Part shown: positions 1-7,492 of the stretch, piece after piece
Layout: every line of letters starts with the position of its first letter
Position numbering within the stretch: position 1 is the first letter of the stretch
Source: CAZPBC01 sp964584775
Lineage (GTDB): Bacteria; Chlamydiota; Chlamydiia; Chlamydiales; SLFE01
DNA: 15,713 nucleotides
NCBI GenBank assembly: GCA_964584775.1
Contig: CAZPBC010000046.1
Coordinates: forward strand, 1 to 15,713
Reading direction: 5' to 3'
Notes under the pieces: generated by a model
What the model was told of the DNA's origin: nothing
The model's input: only the letters and a program-made list of their open reading frames with translations
The model's database searches: none
Translations under genes and position numbers: made by a program

Positions 1-281
1 GTAAACTTTCCCACCACCTTTGAAACTTTATTCACTTGCAAACGACCAATGAAGTGCCACTCAATATCTTCTGGTGCGTTTTCGATTTTAGGAAGGGCTT
101 CTTGGACGCGTGACTCACCAAAAACTCGACACCCCGCCTGATAAAGGGGCTCGATCTCTTCCCAAAGGTGGTTTTTGGTAACAGCAATCAGCTCCACCGA
201 CCCGGGAGCACGGCCACACTTTTTGCAGTGCTCTTCAATCTCTTGCAGAAGATGAGTATAATTGTTAGACGCGGTCGTCAT
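1..281 (-). CDS. yggS: YggS/PROSC-family pyridoxal phosphate-binding protein (N-terminal part, runs off the window)
   Basis: Only the first 93 residues are in the window, and the frame is open to base 1. The segment AVTK ending at Lys36 matches the PLP-binding lysine of the YggS family, and E. coli YggS also uses Lys36. It is followed by a family block with AGCRVFGESRVQEALPKI and then EWHFIGRLQVNKV. One deviation is FGESR where most members have FGENR. Members are single-domain, alanine-racemase-fold proteins of about 220-240 residues that keep PLP balanced in the cytosol and have no firmly known enzymatic reaction. The ATG at 279-281 lies inside the end of the upstream gene (17-base overlap), so it is probably the last visible gene of the NfeD/FloA operon and is translated by coupling. 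The family call is secure. The C-terminus cannot be checked. Confidence 0.93.
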   Translation of the reverse strand, partial: MTTASNNYTHLLQEIEEHCKKCGRAPGSVELIAVTKNHLWEEIEPLYQAGCRVFGESRVQEALPKIENAPEDIEWHFIGRLQVNKVSKVVGKF

Positions 282-801
282 GGAAATTGGAGAGACCCTG
301 GAGTCCTTTGGGAGCTTTTAGAATTTCTTGAAAGACAATCATTTGCTGAAGGTCTCTTTTTTGAAACCACCTCTGCAACTTCGAGGGTCTCTCTTTTGTC
401 ACTCGACCTTCCGCCAACATCAGATCCTGAGACAAAATATCAGTACCCAGCTCAGGGAAGTCCACATCTCCGACACGTGCTTCGAACGTTCTCGATTCGA
501 CCCCACTCGTCTCTTCATACTGAACCAGATCGGTCTTAAACTCATACTTTGCACCCATCGTTCTTGAGGGTTTTGCCTTGGGGATTGCAGGAGGTGGAGG
601 TGGAGCTTTTGGCTCAGGAATGACCTCCACCTTTTTCTCAATACCTAAAAGCTGTTGAAGAGCCTCGAGCTGTTCCTGCTCTTCCTCCTCAACCTGCTCA
701 GGGTGGGCGGCACGGCGCTGATCCTCACGGACCTTCCTTGCAAAGAGAAAAGCCGTCAACCCAAGGGTAATAATAAAACCGAGAAATTCAATCGCGTTCA
801 T
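265..801 (-). CDS. Unrecognised single-pass membrane protein in the FloA operon (178 aa)
   Basis: I do not recognise a named family. One hydrophobic helix covers about residues 5-21. A charged, Glu/Gln-rich stretch that could form a coiled coil covers 23-55, and a Pro/Lys/Ala linker with five consecutive prolines covers 61-78. The C-terminal part is mixed and ends in a short block (about 149-167) with RDLQQMIVFQEILKAPKGL. Similar endings, with a hydrophobic EIL.xPK core, occur from memory in small membrane proteins beside floA in other bacteria of the PVC group, so this may be a conserved FloA companion; that is an inference. It follows floA after 5 bases and overlaps the start of the yggS-like gene by 17 bases, so it belongs to the same transcript. 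There is no clear Shine-Dalgarno sequence, which fits translation coupled to floA. Topology is most simply N-out with a large cytoplasmic tail. Confidence 0.8.
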   Translation of the reverse strand: MNAIEFLGFIITLGLTAFLFARKVREDQRRAAHPEQVEEEEQEQLEALQQLLGIEKKVEVIPEPKAPPPPPAIPKAKPSRTMGAKYEFKTDLVQYEETSGVESRTFEARVGDVDFPELGTDILSQDLMLAEGRVTKERPSKLQRWFQKRDLQQMIVFQEILKAPKGLQGLSNFHDDRV

Positions 802-806
802 CTTGA

Positions 807-1820
807 TTAGATATTATCGCTCTGTTCAGGTTTAGAAATCGATTTTCTCATGTCCGTATCGGATTGGATGTTTTGGATACGCTGGTAATCCATGATTCCC
901 AGTTTGCCGGTTTTAAAGGCTTCAGCCATCGCTTGTGGAACTTGAGCTTGAGCTTCGACAAGAATCGCTTCTTTATCTTTGACTTTTGCCTTGTTTTCCT
1001 GTTCAGCAGCCACAGCCATCGCACGTCTTTTCTCCGCTTCAGCCTGAGCAATACGTTTATCCGATTCCGCCTTGTCTGCACGAAGACGCGCACCGATGTT
1101 CTCACCGAGGTTCATTTCAATAATATCAATCGACAAGATCGTAAAGGCGGTCGAAGAGTCGAGACCTTTTTCGAGGACGCGCTTCGAGATCATCTCCGGT
1201 GCTTCTAGGACTTCAGCGTGGGTTTGGGAAGCACCAATCGCACTGACAATCCCCTCTCCAACACGCGCAATGATTGTCTCTTCCGTTGCTCCACCAACAA
1301 GCTGTTTGATGTTGGTGCGGACGGTCACCCGCGCACGAGCTTTCAGCTGAATTCCATCCTTGGAGACTCCGACCGTATACCCTCCGTCGCTTGGACAGTT
1401 AATGACTTTTGGATAAACCGAGGTCTGTACAGCTCCCTTTACATCTCGTCCTGCAAGGTCAATCGCCGTTGCTTGTCTCCAGTCGAGGGGGATATTTGCC
1501 TTGTCTGCCGCAATCATCGCTTCAACAACGTTGATCACATGTCCACCTGCGAGGTAGTGTGTCTCGAGATCGGCAACGCTGATCTGTTTTAATCCCGCTT
1601 TATAGAGATTGATCCGTGCTGTCACGATGATACGTGGAGGAATTTTCCTCAGGCTCATCCCAATGATGGTAAAAAGAGGGATCGGTGTTCCCGAGACAAA
1701 TGCCTGGAACCAAAGACTAATGAATCTTCCAATGAGTCCTAAAAAGATCAGAGCGGCGATCGCCAAAACAACAGCGATAAAGTAAAACTCACTCCCCATT
1801 TGCGCTAAAATTGAATGCAT
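807..1820 (-). CDS. floA: Flotillin-like protein FloA (SPFH domain)
   Basis: The protein has 337 residues, close to the roughly 330 of the FloA (YqfA/UPF0365) family. A transmembrane helix lies at about 12-34, and a second hydrophobic, probably re-entrant segment at about 36-57 ends in the family block GMSLRKIPPRIIV. The SPFH (band-7) domain follows to about residue 230. Then comes an Ala/Glu-rich coiled coil containing AEAEKRRAMAVAAEQE and the typical family ending GKLGIMDYQRIQNIQSDTDM. FloA forms oligomers that organise membrane microdomains and influence signalling, protein secretion and membrane fluidity. The ATG at 1818-1820 is preceded by AAGGAT (1827-1832) with a 6-base spacer, and this ribosome site overlaps the stop codon of the short nfeD. 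Adjacent NfeD genes are the usual partners of flotillins, so context and sequence agree. Confidence 0.96.
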   Translation of the reverse strand: MHSILAQMGSEFYFIAVVLAIAALIFLGLIGRFISLWFQAFVSGTPIPLFTIIGMSLRKIPPRIIVTARINLYKAGLKQISVADLETHYLAGGHVINVVEAMIAADKANIPLDWRQATAIDLAGRDVKGAVQTSVYPKVINCPSDGGYTVGVSKDGIQLKARARVTVRTNIKQLVGGATEETIIARVGEGIVSAIGASQTHAEVLEAPEMISKRVLEKGLDSSTAFTILSIDIIEMNLGENIGARLRADKAESDKRIAQAEAEKRRAMAVAAEQENKAKVKDKEAILVEAQAQVPQAMAEAFKTGKLGIMDYQRIQNIQSDTDMRKSISKPEQSDNI

Positions 1821-1830
1821 ATTCTTATCC

Positions 1831-2292
1831 TTACTTTGATTTCACTAAAACTGTTTCCCCTTCGATGCCGACGACTGTCACCTTGGCGCCCTTTTCAATA
1901 TAGCCAACGACCGAGATCGCTGCATATTTTTTGCCATCGATGGTGACAAATCCCCCGGGACGGAGTTGACTTTTAGCCACTCCTTCTTTTCCCATCACAT
2001 CCTCTTCGTATTTACTAGAACGAAAGCCCTCCTGATCGCTTTCAAGATAGATCGATCCAGATCGTTTGGTTTTTCTCACTGAGTGGAGTGCAAAACGGAT
2101 AGTGAAGATCAAGGAGATGGCAACGACAATCAAAAACACCACGAGCTCTGTCGTCGTCGCACCGTCCCAAATCCAAACAGCAATCGACGTTCCCACAAGC
2201 AGCGTACCCACGATCGCCATCACTCCACCAGGGAGATAAAATTCACAAAAAATAAGAGCTAAGCCCACGAATAAAACAATAAATGCGCTCAA
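1831..2292 (-). CDS. nfeD: Short NfeD-family membrane protein
   Basis: The protein has 153 residues, with hydrophobic segments at about 2-22, 25-43 and 49-70. A soluble C-terminal OB-fold (about 95-153) carries the NfeD pattern GKEGVAKSQLRPGGFV and ends in a KVTVVGIEGETVLVK strand pair. Short NfeD proteins lack a protease domain and are found next to flotillins, where they are thought to support their membrane assembly. The start chosen is a TTG at 2290-2292, because a strong AAGGAG (2298-2303) lies 5 bases upstream and the reading frame then contains the first membrane helix. The TTG overlaps the TGA stop of the long nfeD as TTGA, a 4-base coupling junction. The next in-frame ATG would delete the first helix. 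The floA start follows after 10 bases. Confidence 0.93.
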   Translation of the reverse strand: MSAFIVLFVGLALIFCEFYLPGGVMAIVGTLLVGTSIAVWIWDGATTTELVVFLIVVAISLIFTIRFALHSVRKTKRSGSIYLESDQEGFRSSKYEEDVMGKEGVAKSQLRPGGFVTIDGKKYAAISVVGYIEKGAKVTVVGIEGETVLVKSK

Positions 2293-4442
2293 GAGTTCTC
2301 CTTCTTTTCCACAATCAGAACACTTCCTTCGTACTCGACAACCGTGACTTTTTCACCCTTGTTGATGTAACTCCCATCAGAGAGCGCGTCAAAAAGTTTC
2401 CCCTCTACAAGGATCGTTCCAGCGGGTTTCAGGTTCGTCTCCGTCACCCCCTCACTTCCGAGTGGAGGCAAATCTTCAAGCGGAACCCCGGCAACAAACC
2501 CCTCCTGTTCGTGACCCGTCAGGACAAGGCGGCTGTAGGGAGCGAGCGCTGGAAAAACGTATTTAGCTAAGAGAAAGATCCCGATGACTGAAATCACAAA
2601 ACCCATCGAGAGCCATCCGAGACGCATCAGTACATACTCCCCAGCGGCGTTAAACGTATTCGTATCAAACTCGTAGTCGACATTTTCAAGACCAGGAAGC
2701 ATGATTGCCATGAGTCCAAAGATCGCCATCGCAACTCCAACGACTCCCAAAATACCAAAGGTCGGAATCACCAGGAGATCGATGACAACGAGCGCAATAC
2801 CCGCAAAGAAAAGAATCACTTCGAACCATTGGATCGCCTCCATCGCAAAACTAGAAAGAAGAATCATACAGAGACAAAAGAGGGCAAACCCGCCAGCGAT
2901 ACCAAAACCAGGTGTATTCATTTCCATATAGAACCCGAGGATCAAACCCATTAGCAAGACCGAGGCAACTGCCGGCTTCGCTAAAAAGGTAAAAAACTGC
3001 GTCTTCCAGTCCGGTTGGTAACTGACAATTTTGACATTCGGAATGGAGTTAAAGAAGGGTTTTTGAAAGAGCGGCTCTTTGTCTGAAGACCACTTTCCCT
3101 CTCGCTCTTCCTTCGCACTTTTTGAGGCGATTTTCATCGGCTCGACCAACAGGTCACCCACACCAAACTCCATGATCTCTTTAGCGTTCAAAGTGAGCAG
3201 TTTTCCCTTGGGACTCACCACTAAATCTGGGCGGCTTCCCTTCAAACGCAACTGCTTTTCATCGCTTAAGTTCACAAACTCGCCGTCCCTTAAAACGAGG
3301 ATCATGTCTTTGTCGACCATCGCCTGTGGAAGGAGGGTATTTCTCCCAAAATAGTTGGCACGGTTAGCAAAGTCAGCACGCAGTGCAGAGTTGATCTTTT
3401 CTGAGGCCACCTGCGTTCCTTGCCCTGTTTGTAAAAGGGGCTCAGCAGCTCCAAGAGAAGCATCCCCCTCGACCGTGATAAACCGACAAGAATAGGTCAA
3501 CATCACCCCAGCAGAGATGGCCCAGTTGTTGATGTAGCAAACCACCGGAATGTCGAGCTGCGTATCCAACTCTTGAAGCGCATCAGAAATTTTTTGTGCG
3601 GCATACACCTGGCCACCAGGTGTATCCAATTCAAGGATAATGAAGATGGGGTTGAGCTTTCTATATTCATCCAGGGCTTGCTTAACGTAGAGCCATGTTC
3701 CCTCTGTGATCTGTGTTTTTTTATCACCAATGTAGAGGTGCCCAACGATGTTCTCTTCAGTGTCACTATAGCGGATATGTTTGCGCAACTCTTCTTCAAA
3801 AGAGCCTTTCTCAGTAGGCAAAGCCGCGCTTTTCGTAGGAGCTGGAACCGAAGAAATGGAAAACTTTTCCTCAAACTTTTCGCGCGGAAGGGTTTCTACA
3901 AGCAAACCCAGTTTTTTGAGCTGCTTTTGATTGAGAACCAGGCGACTCCCCTTCTCCTGAGTCATCTGCTTCTGGTCCATCACCACCTCATCGCCCAGCG
4001 CCATTGCAAGCAAAAGGGATTGCTTGAGGTCGCCATCGACTAATCCGCGGAGAGTCGAGCGCAAAACTGCAGGACTTTTCTCTCGCGCGTCCAAATCCCC
4101 CCATGTGACAAATCTGGATGCGTAAATTTCATCAGCGACAAAGGGAAGGAGTGCCGCAGGGCCGACGACATTTTCATCGAGGTAGGCAATGACTGTCCCT
4201 TTGGATTGCTCTTTCCAATGCGCGATCCGACGAGCGAGGGCAAGTGCCGCTTCAAAATCTCCCTCTTCTGAATCTAGGACCATCACAAGCGGAGACGATT
4301 TGAATTGATCGACCTCTTCAAGTAGCTGATCGACAGCTGATCGATCGAGGTTGCCGCTCACTTCAATCCATTCATTGGCGATCAGCAGCAGAGGAAAGAG
4401 GAAAAAGAAGAAAATCAGGCTCAGACGCTTCATAGGGCTCAT
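2289..4442 (-). CDS. Long NfeD-family protein with two ClpP-like domains (predicted membrane serine protease)
   Basis: The protein has 717 residues. A signal peptide covers 1-22 (KR, then a Phe/Leu-rich core). A first ClpP/crotonase-fold-like domain covers about 24-190 and a second about 232-430. About five membrane helices fall within 490-630, and a C-terminal NfeD OB-fold covers about 645-712. The second domain carries LDTPGGQVYAAQKI (272-285), NNWAISAG with the putative nucleophile Ser310, and SEKI with Lys349. These match the Ser/Lys dyad of the archaeal PH1510 protease family. The first domain has the matching frame (YLDENVVGPA) but Gly94 where the serine should be, so it is probably inactive. 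The family cleaves hydrophobic membrane-protein segments such as stomatin tails, and FloA is the local candidate partner. It is the first gene of the operon. The promoter position suggests that Met4 (ATG at 4431-4433) could be the real start. Confidence 0.93.
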   Translation of the reverse strand: MSPMKRLSLIFFFFLFPLLLIANEWIEVSGNLDRSAVDQLLEEVDQFKSSPLVMVLDSEEGDFEAALALARRIAHWKEQSKGTVIAYLDENVVGPAALLPFVADEIYASRFVTWGDLDAREKSPAVLRSTLRGLVDGDLKQSLLLAMALGDEVVMDQKQMTQEKGSRLVLNQKQLKKLGLLVETLPREKFEEKFSISSVPAPTKSAALPTEKGSFEEELRKHIRYSDTEENIVGHLYIGDKKTQITEGTWLYVKQALDEYRKLNPIFIILELDTPGGQVYAAQKISDALQELDTQLDIPVVCYINNWAISAGVMLTYSCRFITVEGDASLGAAEPLLQTGQGTQVASEKINSALRADFANRANYFGRNTLLPQAMVDKDMILVLRDGEFVNLSDEKQLRLKGSRPDLVVSPKGKLLTLNAKEIMEFGVGDLLVEPMKIASKSAKEEREGKWSSDKEPLFQKPFFNSIPNVKIVSYQPDWKTQFFTFLAKPAVASVLLMGLILGFYMEMNTPGFGIAGGFALFCLCMILLSSFAMEAIQWFEVILFFAGIALVVIDLLVIPTFGILGVVGVAMAIFGLMAIMLPGLENVDYEFDTNTFNAAGEYVLMRLGWLSMGFVISVIGIFLLAKYVFPALAPYSRLVLTGHEQEGFVAGVPLEDLPPLGSEGVTETNLKPAGTILVEGKLFDALSDGSYINKGEKVTVVEYEGSVLIVEKKENS

Positions 4443-4469
4443 TATAGATATAGGGCCTATTCATGTCTT
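4441..4469 (-). promoter_or_regulatory. Candidate sigma-70-type promoter of the nfeD-floA operon
   Basis: A perfect -10 box TATAAT (4446-4441 on the minus strand) is preceded by exactly 17 bases and then AAGACA (4469-4464), which matches four of six positions of TTGACA. The -10 box overlaps the first possible ATG (4442). Transcription would start around 4432-4435, right at the second in-frame ATG (4433). If the promoter is used, the mRNA is leaderless and begins at Met4, giving a protein that starts MKRLSLIFFFF. No Shine-Dalgarno sequence precedes either ATG, which fits. The prediction is inferred from sequence only. Confidence 0.4.
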
Positions 4470-4487
4470 CTTTATCATGTAGGGCCC
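4453..4487. promoter_or_regulatory. Imperfect inverted repeat overlapping the nfeD promoter (operator or hairpin)
   Basis: On the plus strand the left arm GGGCCTATTCATG (4453-4465) pairs with the right arm CATGTAGGGCCC (4476-4487). Outer GGGCC/GGCCC and inner CATG/CATG are perfect, TA pairs with TA, two T residues and one G are bulged, and the loop is 10 bases. It sits between the hemL stop and the long nfeD start, covering the -35 box and most of the spacer of the candidate promoter. It could be a repressor site or an RNA hairpin ending the hemL transcript. It lacks a following U-run, so it is not a standard intrinsic terminator. Confidence 0.35.
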
Positions 4488-4516
4488 ACGAACGCTCATG
4501 AAACACCCAGGTTAGG

Positions 4517-5785
4517 TCAACGACTGAGGAAGCTGAGAACGGCGTCCACGGTGTACTCAAGTTGCTCATCCGTATGAGCCTGAGTAAAGAACCAGGCTTC
4601 TAGTGGGTGAGGAGGAATGTAGATTCCCCGTTCGAGTAGGTAGCGGAAGAACTCTCCAAAGAGCTCTCGATCGACGGTGAGTGCCTCATCGAAGTGGTTC
4701 ACTTCATCGCGGCCAAAATAGATCGTCAACATCGATCCGACACGCTGCAGACAGGCCTTCACATGATCTTGGGTGATTTTTTCGATGATTGGAGTGCAAA
4801 GGAGCTTTCCTTTTCTCTCGAGTTCTTCATAAAAGCCCTCCTCTTCCGCCATTTTAAGTGCTTCGTAACCAGCGACCATCGCAATCGGGTTCCCAGAGAG
4901 CGTCCCCGCCTGATACACAGGACCTAGAGGAGCCAGCTGATCCATGATTTCAGTCCTTCCCCCAAAGGCTGCCGCATTAAACCCTCCACCGACCACTTTT
5001 CCAAAGCAGGTCAGGTCCGGTTGGATGCCTAGAAGGCCTTGAGCAGAGTGGAGACCCACACGAAATCCCGTCATTACCTCATCAAAAATGAGTAGCACGC
5101 CTTTTTCTTTGGTCTTTTTGACGAGCGTTTCCAAAAACTCAGGCTTGGGCAAAACGACCCCCATATTTCCAGTAATCGGCTCGAGGATGACTGCTGCAAC
5201 TTTTTCATTTAGAGCATTTTCAAGAGCTTCGGGGTTGTTGAAAGGGATAGAGATCGTGTCACTCACAGCCGCTTTTGGAACCCCCGCAGAGGAGGATTCA
5301 GGAAGGTGGGAAACGCCAGAACCTGACTTCACAAGAAGCATATCTGAATGCCCGTGGTAATGGCCCTCAAACTTGATGATCTTTTCCCTTCTTGTGTAGC
5401 CTCGTGCAAGGCGGATAGCGCTCATCGTGGCTTCGGTTCCCGAAGAGACAAACCGCACCATCTCAACGGAGGGAGTGTGCTCGACAATTTTTCTCGCAAG
5501 TCTTTCTTCTTCAAGGGTTGTAATACCAAAAGTCGAACCTTTTAAAAGTTGATTTTGGCATTTTTCCACAAGCCTAGGATGAGCATGACCATGGATCAGC
5601 GCACCCCAGGAGCTGCAGTAATCGATATAGATTTTTCCATTGATATCGGTGATGGTGGATCCACTCCCCTTTTCGACGATCAGGGGCTCAGGGAGAATTC
5701 CTTTACAAGAGCGGACGGGGGAGCTCACCCCTCCTGGCATGACTTCAGATAAGCTTTCATAGGGTGTTTTGGTGGCCGTTGTCAT
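4517..5785 (-). CDS. hemL: Glutamate-1-semialdehyde 2,1-aminomutase
   Basis: HemL converts glutamate-1-semialdehyde to 5-aminolevulinate in the cytosol, the last step of the C5 route to haem and other tetrapyrroles, using PLP or PMP. The protein has 422 residues, the usual length. Visible landmarks are the MPGGVSSPVRS block near the N-terminus (16-27), the SSGTEATMSAIRLARG cofactor-binding region (114-129), GHYHGHSD (141-148), the aspartate motif DEVMTGFRVG (235-244), and the PLP Schiff-base lysine Lys263 in FGKVVGGGF. The ATG at 5783-5785 has AGGAG (5793-5797) with a 7-base spacer. It is transcribed divergently from mlaE and lies 74 bases upstream of the nfeD operon in the same direction, so read-through is possible. 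From memory, Chlamydiaceae place hemL directly next to a yqgE-type gene; here the Mla genes lie between the two. Confidence 0.97.
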   Translation of the reverse strand: MTTATKTPYESLSEVMPGGVSSPVRSCKGILPEPLIVEKGSGSTITDINGKIYIDYCSSWGALIHGHAHPRLVEKCQNQLLKGSTFGITTLEEERLARKIVEHTPSVEMVRFVSSGTEATMSAIRLARGYTRREKIIKFEGHYHGHSDMLLVKSGSGVSHLPESSSAGVPKAAVSDTISIPFNNPEALENALNEKVAAVILEPITGNMGVVLPKPEFLETLVKKTKEKGVLLIFDEVMTGFRVGLHSAQGLLGIQPDLTCFGKVVGGGFNAAAFGGRTEIMDQLAPLGPVYQAGTLSGNPIAMVAGYEALKMAEEEGFYEELERKGKLLCTPIIEKITQDHVKACLQRVGSMLTIYFGRDEVNHFDEALTVDRELFGEFFRYLLERGIYIPPHPLEAWFFTQAHTDEQLEYTVDAVLSFLSR

Positions 5786-5808
5786 AGAGCTTCTCCTTTT
5801 AGATGAAG

Positions 5809-5814
5809 AATATA
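5809..5814 (-). promoter_or_regulatory. Possible -10 element of hemL
   Basis: On the minus strand TATATT matches five of six positions of the -10 consensus. It lies about 25 bases before the hemL start and upstream of its AGGAG ribosome site, which leaves a leader of plausible length. No convincing -35 box is visible 16-18 bases further upstream, so this is a weak call. Confidence 0.22.
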
Positions 5815-5838
5815 AGGTGAAAAGGAGTTTCTTCCCAG

Positions 5839-5867
5839 TTGATTTATTCCTGCCAGAGTCCTAAAGT
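5839..5867 (+). promoter_or_regulatory. Candidate promoter of the mla-yqgE-kinase operon
   Basis: TTGATT (5839-5844, four of six to TTGACA), a 17-base spacer and TAAAGT (5862-5867, four of six to TATAAT) precede the mlaE ATG at 5877. Transcription from it would start about 2-4 bases before the ATG, giving an almost leaderless mRNA. This agrees with the absence of a ribosome-binding site directly upstream of mlaE. The in-frame TAA at 5862-5864 excludes an earlier start codon. Both boxes are imperfect, so the call stays tentative. Confidence 0.33.
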
Positions 5868-5876
5868 AAAAATTCT

Positions 5877-6707
5877 ATGGGACATAAGCGTTCGAACTCG
5901 TCACTTCAGATCCAGGAGATCCCCTTCACAAAGTGGATCGGTGCTATAGGAGACTACTTCACTCTCATCTTTATGGTGCTGATCAGTTCGGTCAAAAAGC
6001 CCCCCCATTTTTCTTTAATCCGCAACCAACTTTACGATATTGGCGTCGCCTCACTCCCTGTGATCTCCATCACCGGCTTCTCGACGGGAATCGTTCTTGC
6101 AGCACAGTCGTTTTTCCAACTCTCCGGTTTTGGCTTAACAAGTGTGACGGGACTGATGGTCGCGAAAGCGATGATGGTCGAGATGGGCCCCGTCCTCACC
6201 GCCTTTATGATCACGGGTCGTGTCGGTGCTGCGATGTGTGCGGAGCTTGGAACCATGCGCGTGACAGAGCAGATCGATGCCCTTCGCTCGATGGCCGTCG
6301 ACCCATTAAGTTACCTTGTCGCCCCGCGCTTTATCGGAGGCATTTTCATGATGCCGCTGCTCACCGTCTACAGCTGCTTTATGGGTATTATCGGAGGGTA
6401 CATCGTCTCGGTCTACTACTACGGGATGGACCCCACCACCTTTTTAGACCCTCTTCCGACACACATCGACAACTTTGACTTCTTTTCAGGACTGATCAAA
6501 TCGATCTTTTTTGGAGCGATCATTGTGACCATTAGCTGCTACAGGGGGATGCAGGCACATGGAGGTGCTGCAGGTGTCGGACGGGCGACCACCAATAGCG
6601 TCGTCATCTGTTACTCAGTCATCCTGATCTCCAACTTCTTGATCACGATGACCCTGAACAGCTTCTACCCTTACCTTCAAAAAATTGCGCCGTGGATGGT
6701 GAAATGA
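5877..6707 (+). CDS. mlaE: MlaE-type ABC transporter permease
   Basis: This is an integral inner-membrane permease of the MlaE/YrbE family, which together with the MlaF ATPase and an MCE protein moves phospholipids between the inner and outer membranes. The protein has 276 residues, near the usual 260. The family signature GTMRVTEQIDALRSMAVDP (125-143) is complete, preceded by EMGPVLTAFMITGRVGAAM (102-120). Hydrophobic segments fall at about 25-40, 55-80, 88-118, 150-182, 205-222 and 240-262. The first 18 residues are polar and extend slightly beyond typical homologues. The stop overlaps the mlaF ATG as ATGA (6704-6707). A candidate promoter sits immediately upstream. The family is unmistakable. 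Naming follows E. coli Mla, but the exact lipid and direction of transport are not shown by sequence. Confidence 0.95.
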   Translation: MGHKRSNSSLQIQEIPFTKWIGAIGDYFTLIFMVLISSVKKPPHFSLIRNQLYDIGVASLPVISITGFSTGIVLAAQSFFQLSGFGLTSVTGLMVAKAMMVEMGPVLTAFMITGRVGAAMCAELGTMRVTEQIDALRSMAVDPLSYLVAPRFIGGIFMMPLLTVYSCFMGIIGGYIVSVYYYGMDPTTFLDPLPTHIDNFDFFSGLIKSIFFGAIIVTISCYRGMQAHGGAAGVGRATTNSVVICYSVILISNFLITMTLNSFYPYLQKIAPWMVK

Positions 6708-7492
6708 CAGAGAAAAAAGAGCGCAAACTCAAAATCCGCATCCGAGGACTGAACAAGTCTTATGGTTCCCTTCATGTCTTAAAAGACCTCAACCTCGACA
6801 TCTATGAAGGAGAAACTTTAGTCGTCCTCGGCCGCTCAGGCGTCGGAAAGAGCGTTCTTCTTAAACAGATCATCGGTATCGAGAAGCCCGACTCCGGAAC
6901 GATCGAGGTCGATGGAGTCAACATCCTAAAACTAAGTCCATCAAAAAAACTCCTCTATTACAAGCAGATGGGAATGCTCTTTCAAGGTGCTGCCCTCTTC
7001 GATTCAATGAATGTGGGAGAAAATACAGGCTTCTATTTAAGACAGCATGGAGACCCACGAACAGGATGGATCACTAAAGAGGAGATCATCACCCGCTCTA
7101 AAGAAGCGTTGGCGATGGTCGATCTCTCGGGAACGGAAAATAAGATGCCTTCTGACCTTTCAGGAGGGATGAGAAAGCGGGCTGGACTCGCAAGATTGAT
7201 CGTCTACCGTCCCGATACCATGCTTTTCGACGAGCCCACAACGGGTCTCGACCCAATTACTGCTATGCAAATCAACGAACTGATTAAAAAAACGAAAAAA
7301 GAACTCAACGCAACGAGCATCGTCGTCACCCACGATATCCGATCTGCCCTGGAAGTGGGAGACCAGCTGGCCCTGCACCACGACGGAAGGATCATTCATG
7401 TGGCCGATAAAAAGGCCTTCTTCCAGATCGATGACCCGGTGATTCAGGCCTTTATAGAAAATGCGTCCGTTGGTAAAAGGGGTAACAAATGA
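6704..7492 (+). CDS. mlaF: MlaF-type ABC transporter ATP-binding protein
   Basis: This is the cytoplasmic ATPase of the Mla lipid transporter, expected to dimerise on MlaE. With the start chosen it has 262 residues. It has a complete set of nucleotide-binding motifs: Walker A GRSGVGKS (43-50), Q-loop at Gln94 in MLFQG, signature DLSGGMRKRAGLAR (151-164), Walker B TMLFDE (172-177) followed by the D-loop TTGLDP, and the H-loop His210 in VVTHD. The LSGGMRKR variant, with Met-Arg-Lys instead of Gln-Arg-Gln, is typical of MlaF. A GTG at 6692 would add four residues (MDGE), but the ATG at 6704 overlaps the mlaE stop as ATGA, the usual coupling arrangement, so it is preferred. The mlaF stop in turn overlaps the next gene's ATG at 7489-7492. 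Confidence 0.96.
   Translation: MTEKKERKLKIRIRGLNKSYGSLHVLKDLNLDIYEGETLVVLGRSGVGKSVLLKQIIGIEKPDSGTIEVDGVNILKLSPSKKLLYYKQMGMLFQGAALFDSMNVGENTGFYLRQHGDPRTGWITKEEIITRSKEALAMVDLSGTENKMPSDLSGGMRKRAGLARLIVYRPDTMLFDEPTTGLDPITAMQINELIKKTKKELNATSIVVTHDIRSALEVGDQLALHHDGRIIHVADKKAFFQIDDPVIQAFIENASVGKRGNK

Noticed and set aside
864..1592. Several plus-strand frames of 92-124 codons within floA
   Set aside because: They lie antisense to the conserved floA gene, overlap one another, and show no family features or ribosome sites.
3503..4043. Frames on both strands over the first part of the long nfeD
   Set aside because: They are out of frame with a continuous 717-residue protein with known domains and are best seen as shadows.
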